Shown: positions 17,765 to 27,788 of the stretch, piece by piece | How positions within the stretch are numbered: the stretch's first letter is position 1 | Layout: each line of letters opens with the position of its first letter | Assembly: GCA_934120015.1 (NCBI GenBank) | Contig: CAKOTD010000004.1 | Location: 5,742-69,741 of the forward strand | Source: an uncultured Bacilli bacterium | GTDB taxonomy: Bacteria > Bacillota_I > Bacilli_A > RF39 > UBA660 | Length of the DNA stretch: 64,000 bases | Direction of reading: 5' to 3' | Translations under genes and position numbers: made by a program | The notes under the pieces: generated by a model | Databases searched by the model: none | Seen by the model: the letters and a program-made list of their open reading frames with translations, nothing else | Told to the model about the DNA's origin: nothing

Positions 17765-19924
17765 TTGCTTGCTGATGTATTAATAGAAATTTCTGCTAAA
17801 GGATTAAATAAAACTTTTTCATATTTGATTCCAGATAACTTAAATGTTATAAAAGGAATTAGAGTTCTTGTCCCTTTTGGAAAAAAAGTAATAGAAGGTT
17901 TCGTACTTGACATAAAGAAAAGAGAAGAAACTAATTATGAATTAAAGGAAATTATTGAAACTATTGATGATGTAGAAGTATTGAATAGTGAAATGTTAGA
18001 ATTAGGACATTTTATTAGTAAAAAGTATTTTTCCGGATTAATAAGTGCATATCAAACAATGTTACCAGTTGGATTAAAGGCTAAAAAAAATAAAAGAATC
18101 GGAATTAATTATGATATCTATTATTATTTAAATAATAATATTAATGAACTAGCATTTACTAAAAAGCAGTTAGAAATTATTGAACATTTCAAAAATAATG
18201 GATTAATAAAAAAAGAGGATTTTAATTATTCTATTTCAGTGTTAAAAAATTTGATTGCTAAAAATGTTATATGTATTAAAAAAGTGCCAAAATATCGTAT
18301 AAATAAAACTAATGATTCTATAAGTAGAAATATTGTTCTAACTGATAAACAAATGAATATTGTGGATAGTATTTATAGTAAAAAGTCTACTTTTTCTCCT
18401 TTTTTGTTACATGGTGTAACTGGTAGTGGTAAAACAGAAGTTTATATTGAACTTACAAAAAAGATAATTAGGGATAATAAAGAGGTTATTATTTTAGTTC
18501 CAGAAATTAGCTTGACACCACAATTTATTAGTAGGTTTGAAGAAGCATTTGGAAATAAGATAGCTGTTTTACATAGCGGACTAAGTGATGGTGAAAAGTA
18601 TGATGAATGGCGTAAAATAAAGAACAAAGATGTATCAATTACTATAGGGGCAAGAAGTGCTATATTTGCTCCATTTGAAAATATAGGTTTAATAATTATA
18701 GATGAAGAACACTCTGATACATATAAACAGGAAAATAATCCTAAATATAGTGCTATAGATGTTGCATTACATCGTGGTAAAAAACACAACTGTCCCGTAG
18801 TTCTTGGAAGTGCTACACCATCTATTGATAGCTATACAAAATGTAAACTTGGTATATACACACTTTTAGAACTAAAATCAAGGGTTAATGCTTGCTTGCC
18901 TAAAGTATACACAGTTGATATGAAAAATGAAATAAAAAAAGGCAATAAAATATTTTCAGAAATCCTAAGTAAGAAAATCAATGAATGTATTTCTAATAAT
19001 CATCAAGCTATTATATTATTAAATAGAAGAGGATATTCTACAACTATATCATGTCATGATTGCGGAGTTAGATTAACTTGTCCAAAGTGTGATATACCTC
19101 TTACTTATCATAAGAATGGTAATTATTTATTATGCCATTATTGTAATTATAGAACTTATAAGCCTAAAATATGCCCTAATTGTAAAGGAAAAAGTATTGA
19201 TGAATTTGGTATTGGTACTGAAAGATTAGAATTTGAGATAAAAAAAACATTTGAAAAGGCAAATGTTATTAGAATGGATACTGATACAACTACAAAAAAA
19301 GGTAGTCATGAAAAAATAATTGATGATTTTAAACATCAAAAATATAATATATTAGTTGGTACACAAATGATTGCTAAGGGATTAGATTTTGATAATGTTA
19401 CATTGGTTGGAGTAATAAATGCTGACTCAAGTTTAAATATTCCCGACTTTAGAAGTGCCGAAAGAACTTATAATTTATTAAGTCAAGTAGCTGGTAGGGC
19501 TGGAAGAGGAAGTAAAAATGGAGAAGTTTATATGCAAGGATTTAATATGAATCACTATAGTATATCTGCTGCATGTATGCATGATTATAAAAGTTTTTAT
19601 AATACTGAGATAAAAATTCGTAAACAATTAAATTATCCTCCATATTTTAATTTATGTGTTCTTAAAACTAGTTACAAGAATGAGAATGAATTAATAGATG
19701 AAAACGATAAGATTATTAAATACTTAACTGATATGACTAAAGATTGTATTATTTTAGGCCCATCACCGTGTAGTATTTCTAAAGTTAATAATATATATTA
19801 CTATCAGATTATCATTAAATATAAAAAAAGAGAAACTATAAATGAACAATTAAAATTTTTATATAATTATTATAGTGGTAAAAAAATTAGATTTGATATT
19901 GATGTAAATCCATATCATATATAG
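17765..19924 (+). CDS. priA: Primosomal protein N' (PriA helicase)
   Basis: A 719-residue superfamily 2 helicase that restarts stalled forks. The N-terminal 3'BD domain starts MLADVLIEISAKGLNKTFSY. Walker A is GVTGSGKTEVY (near residue 218) and the DEAH-type box is IIDEEHSDTYKQ. The zinc domain has the paired CxxC series CHDCGVRLTCPKC, CHYC and CPNC, and the helicase C-terminal motifs GTQMIAKGLDF and QVAGRAGRG are intact. The start is TTG at 17765, four bases after GGTGAT; no ATG is nearby. Followed by fmt, a conserved Firmicutes pairing (def is missing between them). Confidence 0.95.
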   Translation: MLADVLIEISAKGLNKTFSYLIPDNLNVIKGIRVLVPFGKKVIEGFVLDIKKREETNYELKEIIETIDDVEVLNSEMLELGHFISKKYFSGLISAYQTMLPVGLKAKKNKRIGINYDIYYYLNNNINELAFTKKQLEIIEHFKNNGLIKKEDFNYSISVLKNLIAKNVICIKKVPKYRINKTNDSISRNIVLTDKQMNIVDSIYSKKSTFSPFLLHGVTGSGKTEVYIELTKKIIRDNKEVIILVPEISLTPQFISRFEEAFGNKIAVLHSGLSDGEKYDEWRKIKNKDVSITIGARSAIFAPFENIGLIIIDEEHSDTYKQENNPKYSAIDVALHRGKKHNCPVVLGSATPSIDSYTKCKLGIYTLLELKSRVNACLPKVYTVDMKNEIKKGNKIFSEILSKKINECISNNHQAIILLNRRGYSTTISCHDCGVRLTCPKCDIPLTYHKNGNYLLCHYCNYRTYKPKICPNCKGKSIDEFGIGTERLEFEIKKTFEKANVIRMDTDTTTKKGSHEKIIDDFKHQKYNILVGTQMIAKGLDFDNVTLVGVINADSSLNIPDFRSAERTYNLLSQVAGRAGRGSKNGEVYMQGFNMNHYSISAACMHDYKSFYNTEIKIRKQLNYPPYFNLCVLKTSYKNENELIDENDKIIKYLTDMTKDCIILGPSPCSISKVNNIYYYQIIIKYKKRETINEQLKFLYNYYSGKKIRFDIDVNPYHI

Positions 19925-19970
19925 ATAATATTTACACAATGTGTTATTATAATAAAGAGGTGAATAATTT

Positions 19971-20936
19971 ATGAAACTAGAAGATCTTAATGTTGAAAAA
20001 GAATTAAAAATTATATATATGGGAACGCCTGGATTTAGTGCAACTGTTTTAGAAGGATTAATTTCTAAATATAATGTTAGAGCAGTTGTTACTCAGCCTG
20101 ATAAACCATCTGGAAGAGGTGAACATATAAATGTATCACCTGTAAAACAAATCTGTAATGAAAAAGCAATTTTAGTATTACAACCATCTAAGATAAAAGA
20201 AAGCATTGATGAAATTTTATCCCTAGACCCAGACTTAATTATAACATGTGCATATGGACAAATTTTACCCAAGGAAATTCTTGATTATCCAAGATTAGGA
20301 TGCATTAATGTTCATGCTTCTTTACTTCCAAAATTAAGGGGTGGTGCACCAATTCATAGGGCAATAATGAATGGTTATAAGGAAACTGGGGTAACTATTA
20401 TGTACATGAACGAGGAAATGGATGAGGGTGATATGATTGCTAAGAAAAGTGTCACAATAGAAGAAAATGAGACGGCTGAAACTCTTCATGATAAATTAAG
20501 CTTAGTTGGTAGAGATTTACTTCTTGAGGTGCTTCCAAGTATAATTGCTGGTACAAATGATAGAGTAAAGCAAGATGATTCACAAGCTACTTATGGTTTT
20601 GTAATAAAAAGAGAAGATGAAAAAATAGATTTCTCTAAAACAAAAAGGGAGATATATAATAAAGTTAGAGGCTTAAATTCATGGCCAGGGGCATATTGTA
20701 CTTTTAATGGAAAAATTGTTAAAGTTTGGGAATGTTATACAACGGAAAATAATTTTTCTAATTTATTAGATGGCCAAATTACAGAAATTTATTCTGATGG
20801 AATTGGGGTAAAAGTTTCAAATGGTGAAATAGTATTAAAGGTGGTTCAACCAGAAGGAAAAAGAAGGATGTCTGGAATTGATTTTGCAAATGGTATGTTA
20901 ACCAATCGTGGTGATATTGTAAAAATATTTACTTAG
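19971..20936 (+). CDS. fmt: Methionyl-tRNA formyltransferase
   Basis: A 321-residue enzyme that formylates initiator Met-tRNA using 10-formyl-THF. Recognisable segments are IIYMGTPGFSATVLEGL, VTQPDKPSGRG, the active-site CINVHASLLPKLRGGAPIHRA and GVTIMYM. The C-terminal OB domain includes VRGLNSWPGAYC. It has about ten extra residues before the usual MKIIFMGTP start; these appear real because AGAGGTGA precedes ATG 19971 and no other site exists. Confidence 0.96.
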   Translation: MKLEDLNVEKELKIIYMGTPGFSATVLEGLISKYNVRAVVTQPDKPSGRGEHINVSPVKQICNEKAILVLQPSKIKESIDEILSLDPDLIITCAYGQILPKEILDYPRLGCINVHASLLPKLRGGAPIHRAIMNGYKETGVTIMYMNEEMDEGDMIAKKSVTIEENETAETLHDKLSLVGRDLLLEVLPSIIAGTNDRVKQDDSQATYGFVIKREDEKIDFSKTKREIYNKVRGLNSWPGAYCTFNGKIVKVWECYTTENNFSNLLDGQITEIYSDGIGVKVSNGEIVLKVVQPEGKRRMSGIDFANGMLTNRGDIVKIFT

Positions 20937-20944
20937 GAGTTATT

Positions 20945-21682
20945 ATGGATGATAAAAATAAAGTAGAAAAAGTTAGTAAAATAAAGGTTATTAAAGAGTT
21001 TCTTTCTGACAAGAGAAATAAGGCTATTGTAAAATTGTGTGCATATTTTATATTCTTTTTTGTTATAATATTATTTATTAGATTATCAGATAAAGGAAAA
21101 AATATGATAGACAATAATGATATAGATTTACCACCTACAATAACAAATGGTATTAAAAATCTTAAGCAAAAGAGTAATTTCAAATATAAACTAAATTATA
21201 GTATTGTGATAAATAATATAGAAAATAAAATAATTTTTGATTATGATTTTGAAAATAATGTTTATAAAATAAGTAATTTTAAGGGTGAAAACTTAAATAA
21301 TGAATTATTGTTAGTAAGTAGTGAATATTATAAAGATGAATATGGATGGTATTATATGATGGAAAGTAATAAGACCTATATGAATTATTATTTATTTGAT
21401 GACCTTAAATTATTTTCACCAGATAATATATATAATTATCTATTAAAAAGTAATTATCAGTTTAAAAAGGAGGATCTAAATAATAATATTATAATTAATT
21501 CAATTATTTCAGTTGAGGACTTTTCATTATTAAATAACAATATTATTGAGGACAAAGATGACATTATTATTGAAACAACTACTAATATTGATGGTGAAGA
21601 ATCTATAATGTTTAATCTTACAAATTATTATAAGAATATTGATAATTTAAATTCATATATCATATATATTGAAATAAATTAA
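20945..21682 (+). CDS. Hypothetical membrane-anchored extracellular protein
   Basis: A 245-residue protein, not recognised. A basic cytoplasmic N-terminus (~30 residues) precedes one membrane helix (AIVKLCAYFIFFFVIILFI). An Asn/Ile/Tyr-rich outer domain with alternating beta-like stretches follows. It starts 8 bases after fmt with AGGAG in the gap and is closed by a bidirectional terminator. Confidence 0.75.
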   Translation: MDDKNKVEKVSKIKVIKEFLSDKRNKAIVKLCAYFIFFFVIILFIRLSDKGKNMIDNNDIDLPPTITNGIKNLKQKSNFKYKLNYSIVINNIENKIIFDYDFENNVYKISNFKGENLNNELLLVSSEYYKDEYGWYYMMESNKTYMNYYLFDDLKLFSPDNIYNYLLKSNYQFKKEDLNNNIIINSIISVEDFSLLNNNIIEDKDDIIIETTTNIDGEESIMFNLTNYYKNIDNLNSYIIYIEIN

Positions 21683-21712
21683 AAGCAGACTTAATTGTCT
21701 GCTTTATTGTTT
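21682..21712. terminator. Bidirectional terminator between 20945 gene and pilB-like gene
   Basis: AAAGCAGAC (21682-21690) pairs with GTCTGCTTT (21697-21705). Both flanks are A/T-rich, and the two flanking genes converge here. Confidence 0.85.
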
Positions 21713-23445
21713 TCTCTTTCTCTATACCTTGATAAGCCTTTTTTATATTCATTTATAAAATTAATTGTATCATTTAATCCATAATCATCGAATTGAGGTT
21801 CATTATTTTTTTTCTCTTCATTTTCTTTTTTATTTTCTTCTAATTTTATATCAGAGTTTAAGTTGTTTTTCTTAGAAAACATTTGTTGCGCTTCAGCTAG
21901 AAATGATTCTAAATTATTGCTTCGTGAAATTCTTTTTTCTTCGGCTTGTTCATTATTACTTTTAGAGGGCGCATTTCTATTATTTGTAAATGATCTAAAA
22001 TTATTTTCCTCTAACTTTTCTTCTTTAGGTAAATTACCATAACTATTTTTTAATATAGTAGAATTTATTTTATTATTGTTATTATTTTCTTCTACCACCT
22101 TTTTAGAAATATTATCTTTCATATCTTTATTGATATTTTTTTCTATACTGACTTCATTTTCTTTTACATCATTAAACTTTTCTTCATTATTATGTGTATT
22201 TGATTTACTTATATTTGTATCATTAATTGCTTTTTCTAACCCATGTCCGCTGCGTAAGTCTTCATCATCTAATTCAATTAATTTAAGTATTTCTTCAAAA
22301 GTTGTTTTACCTTCAAGAACTTTTTCTAATCCATCTTGAAGTAATGTAGTAACATCATTTTTATAGACTAACTCACGAAGTGCATCCTTTCTAATGTTGT
22401 TACTAATAGCATCTTTTATTTCTTGATTTATTAGTAAAACTTCATGAATAGCAACACGGCCTTTAAATCCGTTATTACATTCTTCACATCCTTCGGCAGT
22501 ATATAGTTCAGTAATATCTTTTCCTAGAACATTTTTAAACAATTCTTTTTCATAATCATTTGCTGGTCTTGTCTTTCGACATTTAGGGCAAAGCTTACGA
22601 GCCAGTTTTTGTGAGATGATACCGGTCAAGGCACTTGCAAGCAAGTATCTTTCAACATCCATATCAAGTAAACGTTCAATTGTGTTAAGAGAGTTATTGG
22701 TGTGAATTGTAGATAATACTAAATGTCCTGTAATAGAAGCACGAACTGCAATTCTTGCTGTTTCAGTATCACGAATTTCTCCAACCATTATAATATTAGG
22801 GTCTTGACGTAATATTGAGCGAAGAGCACTAGCAAATGTTAATCCAATTTCACTATTAGTTTGAACTTGATTGACTCCTTCAATATTCATTTCTATTGGG
22901 TCTTCAACTGTTATAATATTTGTGTCTTCTCGATTTAGTCTTTGCAAAATAGAGTACACAGTTGTAGATTTACCTGTTCCAGTAGCACCTGTTACTAATA
23001 TAATACCATTTGGAACACTAATCATTTTGAGAACTCTTTTTAAGTTATTTTCACTAAATCCCAATTGATCAATACCAGTTACACTTAAAGAATAATCCAT
23101 AATACGAATAACAATTTTTTCTCCAAGATTTGTAGGCAGAGCAGAAACACGAAGATCTAAGTTAACATTATCTATTTTTCCCTTAATAGCCCCATCTTGT
23201 GGAAGTCTTGACTCAGTAATATTCATTTCTGATAAAATTTTAATACGAGTGACTAAATTCTTTTTTATATCATTTGGTACTTCAGTATAATCAATTAATT
23301 CCCCATCAATTCTTATTCTAACCTTCATAAAATTTTCATGTGGATCAAAGTGAATATCACTAGCACCTCTTTTAGATGCATCTATTAATATTTCATTTAC
23401 TATATCAACTACAGGCATTTTGTCATAGTCAAATTTTTTTAGCAT
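21691..23445 (-). CDS. PilB/GspE-type secretion ATPase with long disordered tail
   Basis: A 584-residue ATPase of type IV pilus/type II secretion systems. It begins near the core domain (ASDIHFDPHENFMKVRIRIDG), so the N-terminal MshEN domain is absent. Walker A GATGTGKS is at 153-160, the Asp box contains TVEDPIE, Walker B is DPNIIMVGEIRDTETA, and the His box is GHLVLSTIHTN. Paired cysteines (LCPKC, GCEEC) form the zinc site. Residues after ~395 are a ~190-residue Asn/Glu/Lys-rich tail of low complexity. It faces two prepilin-like genes; no PilC, PilD or PilT is in the window. Confidence 0.9.
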   Translation of the reverse strand: MLKKFDYDKMPVVDIVNEILIDASKRGASDIHFDPHENFMKVRIRIDGELIDYTEVPNDIKKNLVTRIKILSEMNITESRLPQDGAIKGKIDNVNLDLRVSALPTNLGEKIVIRIMDYSLSVTGIDQLGFSENNLKRVLKMISVPNGIILVTGATGTGKSTTVYSILQRLNREDTNIITVEDPIEMNIEGVNQVQTNSEIGLTFASALRSILRQDPNIIMVGEIRDTETARIAVRASITGHLVLSTIHTNNSLNTIERLLDMDVERYLLASALTGIISQKLARKLCPKCRKTRPANDYEKELFKNVLGKDITELYTAEGCEECNNGFKGRVAIHEVLLINQEIKDAISNNIRKDALRELVYKNDVTTLLQDGLEKVLEGKTTFEEILKLIELDDEDLRSGHGLEKAINDTNISKSNTHNNEEKFNDVKENEVSIEKNINKDMKDNISKKVVEENNNNNKINSTILKNSYGNLPKEEKLEENNFRSFTNNRNAPSKSNNEQAEEKRISRSNNLESFLAEAQQMFSKKNNLNSDIKLEENKKENEEKKNNEPQFDDYGLNDTINFINEYKKGLSRYRERENNKADN

Positions 23446-23544
23446 GTATTTTCCATCCCCTTTATTCTAATTAGGACTAGTATTTATCCTGAAACTATTA
23501 TATAATATATTTAGGATAAAATACAAGTAAGAAGGGGAAAAATT

Positions 23545-24057
23545 ATGAAAAAAAACAATAATAAAGGTTTTATGCTTACAGAATTATTAGTAACAGCAAC
23601 CTTAATATGTACGGTTTTAATCTTTTTGTATACACAATTTTACAATGTAAAAAAGGGGTATGATAGAAGTTTTAATTACAATACAGTAAATGGTTTGTAT
23701 ATACTTGATAATGTAAAAAAATTTTTAACTGAAAATGATTTGTCTGTTTTTAAATTACAATTAAGCAATAAAAATTATGTTGAATTAACTGAAACTGAAA
23801 ATATATCATTAATGAGCAATCAAGATTATTTTAATAAAATGATTTCTTTTACTAATATAAAAAAATTATATTTTACCAAAGAAAATCTTGAATCATTAAA
23901 AAATGAACTTAATTTAAATCCGATAGGTGAACTAGAATCCCTTAGAAAATTTGTAAATTATATTGATTATGATTCTAATGCAGGAGATAACTTATATCGT
24001 TTGATTGCTGAGTTTAATGATTCTACATTTTCAACAATTTTATTAGGAGGGGAATAA
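23545..24057 (+). CDS. Type IV prepilin-like protein
   Basis: A 170-residue protein with a prepilin leader: basic KKNNNKG, cleavage expected after Gly8, then FMLTELLV with Glu at +5 and a hydrophobic helix to about residue 30. The rest is a small soluble domain of unknown fold. The start lies 100 bases after the divergent pilB-like gene and ends one base before the next prepilin-like gene (GGAGGGG inside its end), so they are co-transcribed. Likely a minor pilin or pseudopilin. Confidence 0.82.
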   Translation: MKKNNNKGFMLTELLVTATLICTVLIFLYTQFYNVKKGYDRSFNYNTVNGLYILDNVKKFLTENDLSVFKLQLSNKNYVELTETENISLMSNQDYFNKMISFTNIKKLYFTKENLESLKNELNLNPIGELESLRKFVNYIDYDSNAGDNLYRLIAEFNDSTFSTILLGGE

Positions 24058-24058
24058 T

Positions 24059-26752
24059 ATGAGAAATAGAAAGGGAGCAACAATTGTTGAATTAATTGTT
24101 TCAATTACTGTTCTTCTTGTAATTGTTACATTTTTATTTCAAACAGTAATATCACTTAAAGAAGTCTACAATAGTTCTGGTATTAAAACAGAAATGCTTA
24201 CAAAACAAGCCTTAATTAGTAAGATGATAAATAATGATCTTAGGTCAAAAAAAATTGAGCTTGCTACTACCTGTGGTGACAATAATTGTATTGCATTTTA
24301 TTTTGAAGATGGGACAAGAAAAACACTTGAATTAATAAAAAAGACTGAAGAAAGTCCTGCTTATTTAATTTATGGAGATTATAAAACAGAACTTACAAAA
24401 AATAGTAATTTTGGTGATTATCAAATAAAATCCGAAACTATTTCTACCACGGCTAACTTAAATTATGATTCAATGCTTTCAATAGATATTCCTATTTTTC
24501 ATTCGTTACTTCAAAATCAAGATTACGGAATAAATATTGTTTATCAATATGATAGTAAAGACACTTCAATTACTAATCTTGTTATTGGTGATAATACTGA
24601 TGTAAGTGATATATATTTAATTGGTTCGAATAATATGACATGGTATACAACAGTTCCATTTGAAGAACCTGGCTATTTTTATTTAGATAGTAATAACAAC
24701 TTAATCAAAGATAATAAGAGTAATGATGATATTAATGTACTAGCTAGTGAGATTGTAAATAATATTCAAACCATAACATATCAATCTAAAAAAAATCCTG
24801 ATGTAAAAAAAATTAGAACTATTACTTATATTAAATCAGAATATACATATGAATTAAATAATAGTTATCATTCATTTACAGTACCTGTTAGTGGAACATA
24901 TAAGATTGAATTATGGGGTGCAAATGGTGTTTCTAATTCTATTGGTTCTGGAGGGAAGGGTGCTTACACTAAAGGAAATATTTATTTAAATTCTGGTGAA
25001 AAAATATATATTTATGTTGGAGGAACTGGTTCAGGTGATACTGGTGGATATAATGGTGGAGGAAATATAACTACTGGGCAAAGTAATTTTAATGGTGCAC
25101 CTGGTGGAGGTGCTACTGATATTCGTTTAGTAAATGGTAGTTGGGACTTAGAGGGTAGTCTTTACTCTAGGATAATGGTTGCAGCCGGTGGTGGAGGTGC
25201 ATCATCAAGTGCCTGTGGCAGTTCCTTTAAATCCGGGGGCAATGGAGGTACTATTAATAGTAATAGTGCTAGTATTGGAGAGAAATGTACTGATAGTATT
25301 TGGACAATTGCCTACGGAGCAGACCAAACAACCGGTGGAACTATAGATGTATTTAACACTGATGGTTCAAAAATAGGAACATATCAAGCTGGTAAATTTG
25401 GTTATGCCTCTTTTGCAACTGAATATACAGGTGATATTAGATCCGGTGGTGGAGGAGGATATTACGGAGGTACAAGTAGTGGATATGGTAGTTTTGCTAC
25501 AGGTGGCTCTTCATTTGTATCTGGATGTGATGGATGTAAAGCAATTGATATTAAGGGAAATTCTGGAGAATCTAATATACATTATTCTGGAAAGACCTTC
25601 TCTAATATAGAAATGAAATCAGAACATAATTTAGAAAGTGATAATGGATTTGCTAAAATATCATTAGTTGGTGTTTCATATTCAAATGATAATACTATTG
25701 AACTAAATATTGAAGCTAAAAAAGCAAATTCAAAAACCTCAGTTGCAACAAATACATGGAGTAATGAACCTTTAGTGTTTACTATAACAAAGAATTTCTA
25801 TGGTGATAGTAATTCTAAACTATATTACTGCAAAGATACAACTAATACTTGTGATCCTAATATTGAAACTATAAATAGAGGTGAATTTAGTATTAGTGAT
25901 GTTGGAACATATTATATAAGATATAAATCAAAAGATAGTTCTTCAAAAGATAGTGCTATAAAATCCTTTAAAGCAAATGTCGATATAGTTTCTCCTAATA
26001 TCATATATAACACAACATCTCTTGATTATGGAATAACAAATGCTGTTACTGTAACTGATGACAATTTTTCATATATGAATATAGTTGCATCATGTCCAAG
26101 TTGTAATATAAATCGTGAATATTTAAACATAAAAGATACAAATTATAGTATACCAACATTTAATAAAGCTGGAACTTGGAATTTAATTACAGAAGCTTAT
26201 GATAAAGCAGGAAATAAGTCTACTAAAACAGAAGAATATATAGTTATGCCATCATTATCTGGAATAAAAATTGTCCCAAACAATGGAAGTGTTACAATGA
26301 CATGGGATGTTTATCAAGGGGCTACAAGATATCGTATTCAAAGATTGATAGAATCAACATGGACAACTATTGCACAGCCAACAGATACAACATATACAGA
26401 TTCTTCATTAACTAATGGAATTACTTATAAATACCGCTTTATAGTATATAATGGTACTAATTGGACTATACCAACAGATGCTTATAGTGTTGTACCAACA
26501 ACAACTCCGCAAAATATTAAGGTTACTCTAAATAATAATAATGCTGTTATTACTTGGAACGCAGTTACTGATGCTACACAATATCGTGTTCAAAGACTTA
26601 ATGGAACAACATGGACTACAATAAGTTTTCCAACAACTACAACATATACAGATTCTAATTTAACAAGTGGAACAACTTATAAATATCGTGTCCTTTCTTA
26701 TGTTAATGATACTTGGAGTGGCGTTTCTGAAGTTGTTAGTATAACACCGTGA
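24059..26752 (+). CDS. Giant prepilin-like protein with glycine-rich and fibronectin-like domains
   Basis: An 897-residue protein. The N-terminus is a prepilin signal: MRNRKG with cleavage after Gly6, ATIVELIV with Glu at +5, then a hydrophobic helix. Residues ~7-255 resemble a minor pilin body. Residues ~260-540 form a glycine-rich domain (HSFTVPVSGTYKIELWGANG, AAGGGGASSS, SGGGGGYYGG) like secreted glycine-rich/ALK-type adhesion modules. Residues ~545-725 look Ig-like. Residues ~730-897 are two fibronectin type III-like repeats sharing YRIQRL/YRVQRL and TYTDSxLTxG. This suggests a pilus-tip adhesin; pilus export is inferred from the pilB-like gene next door. Confidence 0.82.
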   Translation: MRNRKGATIVELIVSITVLLVIVTFLFQTVISLKEVYNSSGIKTEMLTKQALISKMINNDLRSKKIELATTCGDNNCIAFYFEDGTRKTLELIKKTEESPAYLIYGDYKTELTKNSNFGDYQIKSETISTTANLNYDSMLSIDIPIFHSLLQNQDYGINIVYQYDSKDTSITNLVIGDNTDVSDIYLIGSNNMTWYTTVPFEEPGYFYLDSNNNLIKDNKSNDDINVLASEIVNNIQTITYQSKKNPDVKKIRTITYIKSEYTYELNNSYHSFTVPVSGTYKIELWGANGVSNSIGSGGKGAYTKGNIYLNSGEKIYIYVGGTGSGDTGGYNGGGNITTGQSNFNGAPGGGATDIRLVNGSWDLEGSLYSRIMVAAGGGGASSSACGSSFKSGGNGGTINSNSASIGEKCTDSIWTIAYGADQTTGGTIDVFNTDGSKIGTYQAGKFGYASFATEYTGDIRSGGGGGYYGGTSSGYGSFATGGSSFVSGCDGCKAIDIKGNSGESNIHYSGKTFSNIEMKSEHNLESDNGFAKISLVGVSYSNDNTIELNIEAKKANSKTSVATNTWSNEPLVFTITKNFYGDSNSKLYYCKDTTNTCDPNIETINRGEFSISDVGTYYIRYKSKDSSSKDSAIKSFKANVDIVSPNIIYNTTSLDYGITNAVTVTDDNFSYMNIVASCPSCNINREYLNIKDTNYSIPTFNKAGTWNLITEAYDKAGNKSTKTEEYIVMPSLSGIKIVPNNGSVTMTWDVYQGATRYRIQRLIESTWTTIAQPTDTTYTDSSLTNGITYKYRFIVYNGTNWTIPTDAYSVVPTTTPQNIKVTLNNNNAVITWNAVTDATQYRVQRLNGTTWTTISFPTTTTYTDSNLTSGTTYKYRVLSYVNDTWSGVSEVVSITP

Positions 26753-27733
26753 CTATAAGATTATAACCCATATATCAAAAAGAAAAAAAACTATTAAACT
26801 GGATATTAATGCATGGCATACTCTAGCAGTTAAATAAGGCAAATATTTAATTTTAGTATCACTTATAATACTTATAACTTGCATATGAACGCTAAATCCA
26901 CCAAAAGATATTATAAGTGTACTAATTATTGTTTTAAGCTTAAGAGGAATATTTAATAATCCAACATATTTTAATCCTTGTGTCATTTCTATTAGTCCAT
27001 TTAATATACTTTGATTGTAATTATTTAAGTTTACGTTATTATCAATGATTGTAGTAACACATAAAAACATCGTTACTACTCCTAAAATTAATAAAAGAGT
27101 ATTTATAGTATTTAATAAAGAATTAGTAATAATAGTTCCAAATTTTAATTTATTATTAATTCTTTTATTATGCATATTATTTATAGCTCTTTTTATAGAA
27201 GTTTTTTCCTTAGCACATCCTTCTGGTTCGTAATTTCTAAACATAAGGCCAATAACTATGTTTCCTATATAATGACTAAATAAAACAAGTATTCCTGCCT
27301 CTTTATTTCCTAGAAAAGTAAGAGCAATACTACCCATTATAAATAGTGGATTAGAAAAGTGTGTAAACATTAATAATTTTGATGCCTCATTTTCATTTAA
27401 AATTCCTTTTGTATATAATTCTTTTACATATTTAGCATTACTAGGGAATCCAGAAATCATACTCATAATAAATACAAATGCCCCTTCACCTTTTACTTTA
27501 AATAATTTATTCATAATAGGCTTAAATAGTTCACCAAGTAATTCAACAAAGCCAAAATTAATTAAAAGTTCAGATAAAACAAAAAACGGAAACAATGAAG
27601 GAAATATATTGTTTGTCCAAATACCAAATGAAAATATAACTGTATCCATTATTGATTTTGATTCTGTAAGAATTTCAAAACCAATAAAAATAAATATAAT
27701 AATATATAAAATACTAATAAATTTTTTATTCAT
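26753..27733 (-). CDS. ylbJ: YlbJ-like sporulation integral membrane protein
   Basis: A 326-residue polytopic protein with the nucleoside-recognition/YlbJ pattern: NIFPSLFPFFVLSELLINFG, MSMISGFPSNAKYVKELY and ANEASKLLMFTHFSNPLF-like segments, and roughly eight hydrophobic helices. YlbJ is a SigE-controlled Bacillus sporulation protein. It is divergent from ylbL, keeping the Bacillus ylbJ/ylbL association. The ATG at 27733 is preceded by AAGGGG on the reverse strand. Confidence 0.87.
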   Translation of the reverse strand: MNKKFISILYIIIFIFIGFEILTESKSIMDTVIFSFGIWTNNIFPSLFPFFVLSELLINFGFVELLGELFKPIMNKLFKVKGEGAFVFIMSMISGFPSNAKYVKELYTKGILNENEASKLLMFTHFSNPLFIMGSIALTFLGNKEAGILVLFSHYIGNIVIGLMFRNYEPEGCAKEKTSIKRAINNMHNKRINNKLKFGTIITNSLLNTINTLLLILGVVTMFLCVTTIIDNNVNLNNYNQSILNGLIEMTQGLKYVGLLNIPLKLKTIISTLIISFGGFSVHMQVISIISDTKIKYLPYLTARVCHALISSLIVFFLFDIWVIIL

Positions 27734-27788
27734 ATTAACCCCTTAAATAGTATATAATATAATTAATTTTATGAAAGGATTTGATTCA

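Noticed and set aside
26250..26752. Short tandem repeats taken as a CRISPR array
   Set aside because: They are two diverged protein-coding fibronectin-like repeats in frame; there are no spacers or identical repeat units.
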